Assembly (NCBI RefSeq): GCF_013404075.1
Contig: NZ_JACBJQ010000005.1
Span: 147,067-211,066 of the forward strand
Reading direction: 5' to 3'
Length of the DNA: 64,000 nt
DNA from: Mycolicibacterium vinylchloridicum
Lineage (GTDB): Bacteria; Actinomycetota; Actinomycetes; Mycobacteriales; Mycobacteriaceae
Shown piece by piece: positions 1-9,305 of the stretch (the stretch's first letter is position 1; the number at the start of each line of letters is the position of its first letter). Both the position numbers and the translations under genes were made by a program. A model generated the notes under the pieces. The model did not search any database. It had not been told where the DNA came from and saw nothing but the letters and a program-made list of their open reading frames with translations.

Positions 1-1336
1 CGACGGGCACCGGCTCGCATCAGGGTCGAAGGACAAGAACGTGTTTCTCTGGGATGCGGATGCCCGCCGGCCGATCGTCGGGCCGATGGTTGGCCACGAC
101 GACATCGTTCATGAGATCGCCTTCAGCCCCGACGGGCGGATGCTCGCGTCGGCCGGTGGCGACAATGTCGTGTGGATGTGGGATGCCGGAACCGGCACAG
201 CCGTCGGTAAACCGTTGACCGGTCACGAGTTTGACGTCTACAGCCTCGCCTTCAGCCCCGACAGTCGCTACATCGTCACCGGCAGCTACGACCAGACGGT
301 ACGGCTGTGGGATGTCGGCGACATGATTCTGGCCGGGCAGGGCGAGCTGTGGACGGTGGCGCTCAGCCCGGACGGCAGACTGATCGCCAGCGGCGGCGAC
401 GACGGGTCGGTGCGGCTCTGGGACACCGAGTCCGGAATGATCGTGGGCGCACCGCTGCCCGGCACGCCCAAGCAAGCGGTCGAGGCGGTCGCGTTCAGCC
501 CCGACGGCCGCCGGTTGGCCGAGGGCGGCGACGACAAGACCATCCGCATCTGGGACACGGACACCGGAAAGCTGGTGGGCCGGCCACTGATCGGGCATAC
601 GGACCTCGTCTGGGCCATCGGATTCAGCCCGGACGGTTCCAGGCTGGTATCGGGCAGCGCGGACCGGACCATTCGGATCTGGGATGTCAATTCCAGTGCA
701 CCGATCGGTAATCCGATGACCGGACACACCAGTGACGTCTATGGCGTCGCCTTCAGCCCGGACGGGTCACGCATCGTCTCGGGCAGCGTCGACCGCACGA
801 TTCGGCTGTGGGATGCCAGCACCGGGGCTCCGATCGGGAAGCCGATCACGGGGCACACGAACACCGTTGACAGCGTCGCCTACAGCCCGGATGGAACGCG
901 GATTGTGTCCGGCGCCAGCGATGGACTCGTACGACTGTGGAATGCCCAGACCGGTGCGCCCATCGGCAAGCCGCTGATCGGCCACACTGACGCCGTCGGT
1001 TCCGTCGTGTACGGACAGGACGGCCGGTTGATCGTCTCCGGCGGCTACGAGGGCGATGTTCGCTTGTGGGATGCCGCCTCGGGACGCCCTATCGGTGCAC
1101 CGCTGCAAGGGCACGCCGCCCTGGTCGTGGGTGTCGCGATCAACTCCGAACGTCACCTGGTGGTGTCGGCCGGTGACGACGGAGCGATGCGATTGTGGTC
1201 GACAAAGGCCACCGCGGGAGACCTGTGCTCCAAATTGACCACGAACATGAGCCGCGCCCAGTGGGATGAGTGGGTGTCGCCCGACATCGATTACCGGACA
1301 ACATGCCCCGGCCTGCCAATGGCCACGGACCAATAG
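1..1336 (+). CDS. WD40-repeat beta-propeller protein, C-terminal part (5' end outside window)
   Basis: The reading frame is open from base 2, and its first residues (DGHRLASGSKDKNVFLWD) are already the second half of a WD40 repeat, so the gene begins upstream of the window. About ten repeats are visible, each with a FSPDG turn and a closing LWD or IWD about 43 residues apart. The protein ends with a non-repeat tail, AQWDEWVSPDIDY, followed by a cysteine and proline. The same tail (DWREWVSPDIDY) follows the propeller of the TIR-nSTAND-WD40 protein encoded near 56240, so the missing N-terminus may carry a STAND NTPase and an effector domain. That is inference. WD40 propellers are binding platforms and have no catalytic role of their own. 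The patatin gene begins 15 bases downstream on the same strand, which suggests one operon. Confidence 0.9.
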   Translation, partial: DGHRLASGSKDKNVFLWDADARRPIVGPMVGHDDIVHEIAFSPDGRMLASAGGDNVVWMWDAGTGTAVGKPLTGHEFDVYSLAFSPDSRYIVTGSYDQTVRLWDVGDMILAGQGELWTVALSPDGRLIASGGDDGSVRLWDTESGMIVGAPLPGTPKQAVEAVAFSPDGRRLAEGGDDKTIRIWDTDTGKLVGRPLIGHTDLVWAIGFSPDGSRLVSGSADRTIRIWDVNSSAPIGNPMTGHTSDVYGVAFSPDGSRIVSGSVDRTIRLWDASTGAPIGKPITGHTNTVDSVAYSPDGTRIVSGASDGLVRLWNAQTGAPIGKPLIGHTDAVGSVVYGQDGRLIVSGGYEGDVRLWDAASGRPIGAPLQGHAALVVGVAINSERHLVVSAGDDGAMRLWSTKATAGDLCSKLTTNMSRAQWDEWVSPDIDYRTTCPGLPMATDQ

Positions 1337-1351
1337 CGGCCGGGCGCGATC

Positions 1352-2503
1352 ATGGCCTACAAGACCCTCGATGATCATCTGTTCGGCGACGGCCCGAAAC
1401 GCATGCTCTCCCTGGACGGTGGCGGTGTTCGGGGTGCGCTGAGCCTGGGCTATTTGGCGAGGATCGAAGACATCCTCCGCGCGCGGTTCGGCAACGATCC
1501 GGATTTCCGCCTGTGCGACTACTTCGACCTGATCGGCGGAACCTCAACCGGCTCCATCATCGCCGCGGGTCTGGCAACGGGGATGTCCGTGGAGGAACTG
1601 ATCGAGGTCTACCACACCCTCGGGGTCGAAGTGTTCGAGGAGAGTTTTCTGCGGTTCGGGGTGCTCGGCGCGAAGTTTCCCAAAGAGCCACTGATGCGCG
1701 CATTGTCGAGATTTTTCAAGGACGAGACGCTGGGCAGCAAGAAGCTGAGGACCGGCTTGATGGTGATGACCAAGCGCCTCGACACCGGGAGTCCCTGGCT
1801 GCTGCACAACAATCCCCGCGGCAAGTTCTACGACGGGCCCGACGGGGCGGCCGCGACGGGAAACCGACACTTCCTGCTCCGCAATGTCATCCGTGCCAGC
1901 ACGGCCGCGCCGCATTATTTCGAGCCGGAGCTGCTGAATGTGGCCCCGCATATCATGGGCGCCTTTGTCGACGGTGGGATCAGCCCGTACAACAATCCGT
2001 CGATGCAAGTGCTGATGATGGGTACCTGCAGCGGCTACGGGCTCCAGTGGCCATTCGGTGAGGACCAACTACTCCTGGTCTCGGTGGGAACAGGATTTCG
2101 CCCCGTGTCCGTCCCGGCCGCCGACGTGGTGAAGATGCCTGCGATCAAGCTGGCCGCGGAGTCGGTCGTGTCCATCATGCAGGATGCCAACTGGCTGGGT
2201 CAGGCTGTGCTGCAATGGATGTCGCGCAGCCCGACGCCCTGGGAGATCGATGCCGAAGTCGGCGATCTGAGCGCTGATGTACTCGGTGGCGGACCGGCGA
2301 TGATGTCTTATTTGCGCTACGAGCTTGCCCTGCAACCGCATTGGCTGTCGAAAACGCTCGGCATCGAACGCAGTGACCGCCAATGCGATGCGCTCTACGC
2401 AATGGACAACGCGAAGAATCTTCCGGAGCTGACGCGCTTGGGTCGAGCTGCGTCGAAGGTGCAGATCGAACCCGGGCACTTTCCGGCAAGCTTCGACATC
2501 TAG
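1352..2503 (+). CDS. Patatin-like phospholipase
   Basis: The 383-residue protein shows the complete patatin signature. An oxyanion-hole motif GGGVRG lies near residues 23-28, the nucleophile elbow GTSTG at 63-67 puts the catalytic serine at 65, and the catalytic aspartate is in a DGG motif near 207. Patatins are serine/aspartate-dyad lipid acyl hydrolases. In bacteria, members act as membrane-degrading effectors of conflict systems (for example the CapV type) or as toxins and housekeeping lipases. There is no signal peptide or transmembrane segment, so it should start in the cytosol. It sits directly after the WD40 gene in the same orientation and is likely co-transcribed. Its TAG stop lies in a CTAG shared with the stop of the convergent RyR-domain gene. 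The lipase assignment is firm. A role as an effector gated by the WD40 partner is inferred from neighbours. Confidence 0.93.
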   Translation: MAYKTLDDHLFGDGPKRMLSLDGGGVRGALSLGYLARIEDILRARFGNDPDFRLCDYFDLIGGTSTGSIIAAGLATGMSVEELIEVYHTLGVEVFEESFLRFGVLGAKFPKEPLMRALSRFFKDETLGSKKLRTGLMVMTKRLDTGSPWLLHNNPRGKFYDGPDGAAATGNRHFLLRNVIRASTAAPHYFEPELLNVAPHIMGAFVDGGISPYNNPSMQVLMMGTCSGYGLQWPFGEDQLLLVSVGTGFRPVSVPAADVVKMPAIKLAAESVVSIMQDANWLGQAVLQWMSRSPTPWEIDAEVGDLSADVLGGGPAMMSYLRYELALQPHWLSKTLGIERSDRQCDALYAMDNAKNLPELTRLGRAASKVQIEPGHFPASFDI

Positions 2504-4476
2504 GCAGCTGAGCCGTCCGGCACGCGCCGCGAAATGTAGCCGAGTTCCCGAAGCTTGGACAGCGTGTCGGCCAGGCTGGCCAGCGCGGTGGACAGGAGGG
2601 CCGGATCGGCCGCAATGGTGTCCCAGTCGACCAGCTTGTCGTGAATCTTGTTGGCGTCATTGCGAACGGGCCCGTACTTCCACCCCGCCGCGCGGTAGTA
2701 GCGGCACCAATCCTCATGCTCGCTGCGGGCCATGGCGATGGCGGTGTCCTCGTCGAATCCCATCACCCGCAGCCGCTCCACGGGTGCGAGATCATGAAGT
2801 CTCACCGCCGGCACCGACTGTGCGGCATCGCCGAACGTATTCCACGTATGACCGCCGATGGCCTCGACCATCCAGAGCGCGTTCTGTACTTGGCGTCTGT
2901 TGGAACCGCGATAGAACTCGCTGAGCTGATCCCACGGTAGTGTTGCGGCCGAGGGTGTTTCGATGTCTGCGACGTAACGATCGTGAATCAGCCGGGCCGC
3001 CCGTTCCCACGTGTCATGTGCCTTGCCCGCGGGCATGTGCATGCTCAGCTGATAGATGTACAGCTGCCCCACCAGTGGCGTCCGGTCATCGGTCGCCTGC
3101 GCGTCAGGGTGCCACGCATAGATCGGCGTCTTCGGGTAGCGGGCGGCCAACCGCGTGCCCGTGCTGGCCTCGACGTGTAGATCATCGACAAGGATGACCG
3201 CGGTGCTGCTCGGTGCGGCGTCGATGAGTGACATCAGCAGTGGCACCGTAGGCTTTTCGGCCATTGTGGCAAGTTCCCGATGCTCGGTTGACGGGCCCAG
3301 ATGCCGGTGGGCGTAGAGATGGTCCTGCTTGAACTCCTCGGCGCTTTCCGCGACCAGTGTCAGCGGAGGCAGCGGCTGCCGGTCGGGTGCGGAGTAGTAG
3401 TCCCACTCCAGTTGCCGCTGGACCATCTCTGCGCACAGCGCCAGCGTCAGTTGCGATGCGCCGCATACCAGAATGCGGTCGACGGGGGCGGGGCCGAGAA
3501 CGTCGTCAAGTAGCCGTCGCGCGGTCACCTCGTACTTGCCGACCGTGTCTGCGGCCCAGCGTGTCTCCACACCCCCGAAATGTTGTGCCCGCCAAGCGGC
3601 CGCCTGCCACGGGTCGTCGATACGGACAATCAGTGGCAGGCGCTGCCTGCGGCTGACCGTTGCGAGCCGCTCGGTGATGAGGGCCAGGCGTCGGATGTTC
3701 GCGGACGGATCCGGCGAGAGAAGGTAGAGCTTGTTCAACTTGCGCCACAACGGCAATGCCGTCAACGTTTCGGGCTTGGTGAAGTCCACCGTCACGATGC
3801 GCGCGCCCATGTTGCGTGCGTCGCGGACGCATTCACGCTCGGGTGAATTCGTGATCACGGCCAGCGTGCTCCGGCGATCCAGCGTTGTCCGAACGGCGTC
3901 GACCAGCGACGCCGCGTCGTCGTCGATGTCAACCACCGCCGTGACCGAGCGAGCCAGTGAGATCCTCAGCCGGTCCATGCGGGATTGGAACAGCGCCGTC
4001 GCAATGCCGACGACGCTGAGGAATATCGCAGCGGTGCCGGTCAGCCGGCCCAGGTCCAAGGCGATGGGGGTGGGGTAGGGGCACACCGCGCCAAAGGCGA
4101 GGTCGTGGTCGCCGGTACTTCCCTTGACGAGCCCGGCGGTCCAGATCAGCGGAGTGAAGATCTTCGGGTTGTCGTCGTCGAAGCAATGCCAGTACGACGC
4201 CAGGCCCAACACGGCGGTGATCAGCAGCAGACTCGCGACGATCGCCACTGGCGCGCCCGTCCGCCCGGCGCCCGGTGAATAGAACGCGACCCAGCCCAGC
4301 GCCACGAGCACCGCCACCAGAATGAGCAGTGTCTGCCAGGAGCCGGGATTTCCGAACCACTGCCACTGCGTGGGCCACCGCTCGCGCAGGGGCGGCGAGA
4401 TCGCCAACGCCGCCGTATAGCCCAGCAGAAGCGCCGCGATCACCGAGAGCGATATCCGGGTGAGCGCGCTGTGCAC
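2500..4476 (-). CDS. Four-TM membrane protein with Rossmann-like and C-terminal RyR domains
   Basis: The protein has 658 residues. Hydrophobic helices are visible near residues 7-27, 47-66, 77-96 and 146-166. A cytoplasmic region follows with two Rossmann-like units (LAVITNSPERE near 205 and ILVCGASQLTLAL near 340), as in TrkA/RCK-type NAD-binding proteins. The C-terminus carries a ryanodine-receptor (RyR) repeat-like motif: SEHEDWCRYYRAAGWKYGP, then a lysine-rich K-x-H-D-K-L segment. The same organisation and length (654 versus 658) recur in the protein encoded at 60643, although direct similarity outside the RyR end is weak. RyR domains in prokaryotes are thought to bind ligands, perhaps nucleotides, but this is not established for this family. 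The gene converges on the patatin gene and shares a 4-base CTAG stop overlap with it. Function is unknown. A ligand-gated membrane effector or channel is one possibility. Confidence 0.82.
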   Translation of the reverse strand: MHSALTRISLSVIAALLLGYTAALAISPPLRERWPTQWQWFGNPGSWQTLLILVAVLVALGWVAFYSPGAGRTGAPVAIVASLLLITAVLGLASYWHCFDDDNPKIFTPLIWTAGLVKGSTGDHDLAFGAVCPYPTPIALDLGRLTGTAAIFLSVVGIATALFQSRMDRLRISLARSVTAVVDIDDDAASLVDAVRTTLDRRSTLAVITNSPERECVRDARNMGARIVTVDFTKPETLTALPLWRKLNKLYLLSPDPSANIRRLALITERLATVSRRQRLPLIVRIDDPWQAAAWRAQHFGGVETRWAADTVGKYEVTARRLLDDVLGPAPVDRILVCGASQLTLALCAEMVQRQLEWDYYSAPDRQPLPPLTLVAESAEEFKQDHLYAHRHLGPSTEHRELATMAEKPTVPLLMSLIDAAPSSTAVILVDDLHVEASTGTRLAARYPKTPIYAWHPDAQATDDRTPLVGQLYIYQLSMHMPAGKAHDTWERAARLIHDRYVADIETPSAATLPWDQLSEFYRGSNRRQVQNALWMVEAIGGHTWNTFGDAAQSVPAVRLHDLAPVERLRVMGFDEDTAIAMARSEHEDWCRYYRAAGWKYGPVRNDANKIHDKLVDWDTIAADPALLSTALASLADTLSKLRELGYISRRVPDGSAA

Positions 4477-4487
4477 TGGGCACCTCG

Positions 4488-5666
4488 TCAGGTGTGTTGG
4501 GGGCTCTGCGCCTTCTTGTACAACGACTTCAGCAGCAGATCACGGAAGGTGTGGTTATCGAGCAGTTTTAGCCCGGTTTCCGACACCTTCGGGTAGCCGG
4601 CCAGCTTGTTGAAGAAGCGTCCGCGCTTGTACTCGCGCCCCCACGCGGCCTCCATGCGCTGCTCGTAGTTGGTGAAGTCGTCGGGTCCGCCGTTCTCCAG
4701 CGCCGCGATCGCGCACTCGCCGGCGGCCAGGCCGGATTCCAGTGCCTTCGAAATGCCCGCTCCCGACACCGGCTTACCGGCGCCCAGCGAGTCGCCGGCG
4801 AACAGGACGCCGGGACGCCACGGCGGCCAGGCGGTGAAGCCCATCGGCAGCCGCCAGGCCCGAACCGTCTTGTTCTTCTTCAGTTCCTCGACCGACGGCA
4901 GTTCCCACTCGGCGGGCAGGGTGCGCAGGAAGTCGCCGAAGAAGTGGGTGGCGTTGATGGCCTGCCAGTTCTTGTAGCTGTTGACGTAGCCCAGGCCGAT
5001 GTTGAACCGGCCGCCGCCCATCGGGAAGATCCAGCCGTAGCCCGGCAGTTGGTCGCCCTGGAACAGCAGCTTGAGATAGATCTCGAAGCGGTCGGAGTCC
5101 GCGCGGTTGGCGTGCATCTCCGAGCGGATCGCGATCGCCGAGTAGCCGTTGTAGTCCGAGTCGATCTTCAGCGCCCGCTTGATGGGGGAGTAGGCGCCGT
5201 CGGCGGCGATCACCGCGTCACCGAAAACCTTCTCGCCGCTCTTGAGCACCACACCGACCACCCGGCCGCGCTCGTCGAACTCGGGACCGGCGACCTCGCT
5301 ACCCTGGCGGACCACCGCGCCGGCCGACTCGGCGTGCTTGAGCAGCATCGTGTCGAGTTCGGTGCGGCTCGCCGTGCGCCCGTAGTCGGGCATGCCGGGG
5401 CGCTTGGGGAATGACAGCTCCCACTCCGACGGGCTGAAGACGGTCACCCCGCTGATCTTGTGGAACTGCGATACCTCATGGGCCAGGCCCATCTTCTGCA
5501 GGTAGCTCACGGCCCGGGCGGTCAAGCCGTCACCGCAGGGTTTATCCCGGGGAAACTCCGCCTTGTCGAGGACCACCACTTTGGCGCCAGTCTGCACGGC
5601 CTGCCACGCAGCGGCGGCCCCTGAGGGCCCCCCGCCGGCTATCACCAGGTCGAATCGCTCGGTCAC
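4488..5666 (-). CDS. Geranylgeranyl reductase-family FAD oxidoreductase (MenJ-like)
   Basis: The 392-residue flavoprotein starts with the dinucleotide-binding motif DLVIAGGGPSGAAAAW. It contains the DKPCGDGLT motif typical of the geranylgeranyl reductase family and a second FAD motif, GVLFAGDSLGAGKPVSGAGI, near residue 285. Family members saturate isoprenoid chains. In mycobacteria the best-known one, MenJ, reduces one isoprene unit of menaquinone. Whether this copy is MenJ itself or a paralogue cannot be settled here. I chose the GTG start at 5664-5666 because the FAD-binding fold starts right after it. The frame stays open for another 103 codons upstream, but that stretch is arginine/serine-rich and shows no family similarity. 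It is divergent from the TetR gene, with about 120 bases between them. Confidence 0.88.
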   Translation of the reverse strand: MTERFDLVIAGGGPSGAAAAWQAVQTGAKVVVLDKAEFPRDKPCGDGLTARAVSYLQKMGLAHEVSQFHKISGVTVFSPSEWELSFPKRPGMPDYGRTASRTELDTMLLKHAESAGAVVRQGSEVAGPEFDERGRVVGVVLKSGEKVFGDAVIAADGAYSPIKRALKIDSDYNGYSAIAIRSEMHANRADSDRFEIYLKLLFQGDQLPGYGWIFPMGGGRFNIGLGYVNSYKNWQAINATHFFGDFLRTLPAEWELPSVEELKKNKTVRAWRLPMGFTAWPPWRPGVLFAGDSLGAGKPVSGAGISKALESGLAAGECAIAALENGGPDDFTNYEQRMEAAWGREYKRGRFFNKLAGYPKVSETGLKLLDNHTFRDLLLKSLYKKAQSPQHT

Positions 5667-5787
5667 TAGTCTCGTCTCACTTCGGTAATCGGATTGCCTC
5701 GATGCTATCGGAGAACCGTGGATCGCTCGCTGCGGCGCGGGGCGGGTGTGATCGTCCTCGCCGAACGCCGGGCCGGGCCCAGGTACA

Positions 5788-6534
5788 GTGCTTGACGTGC
5801 GCAGAGTGTCCCGATCGCGATCCGGCGCGGAACCGGGCAAGGTCGACGCGCGCAGTGAGCGCTGGCGCGAGCACCGCAAGAAGGTGCGCGCCGAAATCGT
5901 CGACGCCGCGTTCCGCTCGATCGACAAGCACGGGCCCGACGTCAGCCTGCGTGAGATCGCCGAAGAGGCCGGCACCGCGAAGCCGAAGATCTACCGGCAC
6001 TTCACCGACAAGTCCGACCTGTTCCAGGCGATCGGCAAGCGGCTGCGCGACATGTTGTGGGCCGCCATCTTCTCGAATATCGATGCCGCCACCGATCCCA
6101 CCCGCGAGGTCGTCCGGCGCGGCGTCGCCGAGTATGTCAACCTCGTCGAACAGCACCCCAACGTGCTGCGGTTCATGCTGCAGGGCCGCTTCCCCGAACA
6201 ATCGGAATCCACCCAGCGCGCCTTGAACGAGGGCCGCGAGATCACCATGGCGATGGCCGAGACGTTCAACAACGAGCTAAGCGGCATGCAACTCGACCCC
6301 GCAGCACTGGAACTGGCGGCCGCGGCAGCGTTCGGCGCGGCCTCGGCGGCCACCGACTGGTGGCTGGGCCCCGAACCGGACAGCCAGCGGCGGATGCCGA
6401 CCGACGAGTTCGTCAACCACCTGACCACGATCATGCTGGGCACGGTCAACGGCACCGCCGACGTCCTCGGCGTCCACCTCGATCCCGACCGGCCGATCCA
6501 CGACGCCATGCAGCGACGCGCCGCCGCCGGCTGA
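5788..6534 (+). CDS. TetR-family transcriptional regulator
   Basis: The protein has up to 248 residues. An N-terminal TetR helix-turn-helix follows a basic leader: VRAEIVDAAFRSIDKHG, then VSLREIAEEAGTAKPKIYRHF and a DKSDLFQAI helix. The C-terminal ligand-binding domain is helical, ends near DPDRPIHDAM and is not diagnostic for a ligand. Three in-frame GTG codons (5788, 5797, 5806) precede the fold, so the exact start is uncertain. By position it matches M. tuberculosis Rv3050c, next to the monooxygenase Rv3049c. A 25-base palindrome lies just after the stop codon and before the monooxygenase start, which makes that gene the most likely target. Confidence 0.92.
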   Translation: MLDVRRVSRSRSGAEPGKVDARSERWREHRKKVRAEIVDAAFRSIDKHGPDVSLREIAEEAGTAKPKIYRHFTDKSDLFQAIGKRLRDMLWAAIFSNIDAATDPTREVVRRGVAEYVNLVEQHPNVLRFMLQGRFPEQSESTQRALNEGREITMAMAETFNNELSGMQLDPAALELAAAAAFGAASAATDWWLGPEPDSQRRMPTDEFVNHLTTIMLGTVNGTADVLGVHLDPDRPIHDAMQRRAAAG

Positions 6535-6548
6535 GCCCCTAATCCATC

Positions 6549-6573
6549 TACCCGATACCGGCGGTATTGGGTA
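6549..6573. promoter_or_regulatory. Palindromic operator candidate for the adjacent TetR regulator
   Basis: Eleven-base arms TACCCGATACC and GGTATTGGGTA are separated by GGC and differ from perfect symmetry at one position. The site is 11 bases upstream of the monooxygenase ATG, directly downstream of the TetR gene. Its size and place fit a TetR dimer site repressing the monooxygenase. Binding is inferred. Confidence 0.65.
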
Positions 6574-6583
6574 CTTTGGTGGG

Positions 6584-8131
6584 ATGACTGTTGCCGAACC
6601 GACCGTCGCCGACATCGCCACCGAGCCCGTCCACACCCGGGCGCTGGTCATCGGCACGGGATTCTCCGGGCTGGGGATGGGGATCGAACTCCAACGCCGC
6701 GGCGTTGACTTCCTGATCCTGGAGAAGGCCGACGACGTCGGCGGAACCTGGCGTGACAACAGCTACCCCGGTTGCGCCTGCGACATCCCGGCGCACCTGT
6801 ACTCCTTCTCGTTCGAGCCGAAGCCGGACTGGACCTACATGTGGTCCCTGCAGCCGGAGATCCTCGACTATCTCAAGGGCGTGACCGACAAGCACGGGCT
6901 GCGCCGCTACATCCACTTCGGTGCGCACGTCGACCGCGCCCACTGGGACGATGCCGAGTACCGCTGGCACGTCTTCACCAAGGACGGCCGTGAGTACGTC
7001 GCTCAATTCCTGATCTCCGGCGCCGGCGCGCTGCACATCCCGGCCGTGCCCGACATCGAGGGGCTGGCCGAGTTCACCGGCGAGGCGTTTCATTCCGCGC
7101 AGTGGGACCACAGCGTCGACCTCACCGGCAAGAAGGTCGCGGTCGTCGGCACCGGCGCCAGCGCCATCCAGATCGTCCCGGAGATCGTCGACAAGGTCGG
7201 CGGTCTGCAGCTCTATCAGCGCACCCCGGCGTGGGTGTTGCCGCGGAGCAACAACCCGATCCCGGCGCGGATGCGCGAGGCGTTCGGGACGGTCCCCGGC
7301 GCCCGCGCGGCGTTGCGCACCGGCATCTACTGGTTTCAGGAGGCGCTCGGATTCGCCATGACCCAGCGGCCCGAGTTGCTCACGCTGGGGGAGAAAGCGG
7401 GGAAGTGGAACATTCGGCGTCAGGTCCGCGACCGTGACCTGCGGCAACGGCTGACGCCGAAGTATCGGCTGGGCTGCAAGCGAGTCCTGTTCTCCGACAA
7501 ATATTTCCGTGCCATCGACCGTCCCCACTCGGAGCTGGTCACCGACTCGATCACCCGGATCACCCCGACCGGGATCGTCACCGCGGACGGCACCGAGCGC
7601 GCGGTCGACGTCATCGTGTTCGCGACCGGCTTCCACGTCACCGACTCCTACACCTACGTCGGCATCAAGGGCCCCGGCGGCGAGGACCTGGTGGACCGTT
7701 GGAACCGTGAGGGCGTGCAGGCTCATCGCGGCATCGCCGTCGCGGACATGCCGAACCTGTTCTTCCTGCTCGGGCCGAACACCGGGCTGGGCCACAACTC
7801 GGTGGTGTTCATGATCGAGTCGCAGATCCGCTACGTCGGCCAGGCGATCGAGGCCGTCGACAAGGCCCGCGCGCAGGCGCTGGCGCCCAGCCGCTGGGCC
7901 CAGGACACCTTCAATGCCGAACTGCAGCAACGGCTTACCGGTGCGGTGTGGAGCACCGGCGGGTGCAGCAGTTGGTATCTGGACGAGCACGGCAAGAACC
8001 GCACGCTGTGGAGTGGCATGACATGGCAGTACTGGCTGACCACGCGTTCGCTGAAACGGTCGGAGTACCGCTTCTCCGGAGTGGCGTCCGGGGCGCCGGT
8101 CGGGTCGTCGCCGCGGGCAGCCGCGGGCTGA
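6584..8131 (+). CDS. Flavin-binding monooxygenase, Baeyer-Villiger type
   Basis: The 515-residue enzyme has two dinucleotide-binding motifs: an FAD site at VIGTGFSGLGMGIEL near residue 22 and an NADPH site at VAVVGTGASAIQI near 185. Between them is the FxGxxxHxxxW fingerprint of Baeyer-Villiger monooxygenases (FTGEAFHSAQWDHS). Such enzymes insert oxygen next to a ketone or oxidise heteroatoms using NADPH and O2. Mycobacterial relatives also activate thioamide drugs such as ethionamide. The natural substrate is not predictable here. The position matches M. tuberculosis Rv3049c, beside the TetR gene (Rv3050c) and nrdF2 (Rv3048c). Expression is probably controlled through the palindrome immediately upstream. 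Confidence 0.93.
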   Translation: MTVAEPTVADIATEPVHTRALVIGTGFSGLGMGIELQRRGVDFLILEKADDVGGTWRDNSYPGCACDIPAHLYSFSFEPKPDWTYMWSLQPEILDYLKGVTDKHGLRRYIHFGAHVDRAHWDDAEYRWHVFTKDGREYVAQFLISGAGALHIPAVPDIEGLAEFTGEAFHSAQWDHSVDLTGKKVAVVGTGASAIQIVPEIVDKVGGLQLYQRTPAWVLPRSNNPIPARMREAFGTVPGARAALRTGIYWFQEALGFAMTQRPELLTLGEKAGKWNIRRQVRDRDLRQRLTPKYRLGCKRVLFSDKYFRAIDRPHSELVTDSITRITPTGIVTADGTERAVDVIVFATGFHVTDSYTYVGIKGPGGEDLVDRWNREGVQAHRGIAVADMPNLFFLLGPNTGLGHNSVVFMIESQIRYVGQAIEAVDKARAQALAPSRWAQDTFNAELQQRLTGAVWSTGGCSSWYLDEHGKNRTLWSGMTWQYWLTTRSLKRSEYRFSGVASGAPVGSSPRAAAG

Positions 8132-8195
8132 CCGCCCCGACACGCCGGGGGTATTTCGACACGCGCGGCGGACCTGTGGATTCGGTCCGCGCGAA

Positions 8196-8243
8196 ACACA
8201 AGTTGTTGTGTTGCGGCGTGTTGTCGGACCCCAGGGGTAGTGT
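8196..8243. promoter_or_regulatory. Two NrdR-box-like sites upstream of nrdF2
   Basis: ACACAAGTTGTTGTGT (8196-8211) is a 16-base inverted repeat with the ACAC...GTGT ends of NrdR boxes. A weaker partner, ACCCCAGGGGTAGTGT, lies at 8228-8243, exactly 32 bases downstream. Paired 16-base boxes about three helical turns apart are the usual NrdR arrangement in front of ribonucleotide reductase genes. NrdR binding is inferred from motif, spacing and gene context. Confidence 0.7.
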
Positions 8244-8282
8244 TTTGATGGTCAGCCGGAAACGGGGCAAACAGCGTGGTGA

Positions 8283-9269
<987 letters not shown>

Positions 9270-9305
9270 TCGCGTAGGGGTTCGGCGGCAGCGCCCGCGA
9301 CGACC

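Noticed and set aside
5667..5975. N-terminal extension of the geranylgeranyl-reductase-type frame
   Set aside because: The 103 extra codons are Arg/Ser/Pro-rich, overlap the divergent TetR promoter and 5' end, and have no family similarity. The FAD fold starts right after GTG 5666.
6548..8143. Long minus-strand frame opposite the monooxygenase
   Set aside because: It covers almost exactly the monooxygenase gene and shows no domain. This is a codon-bias shadow.
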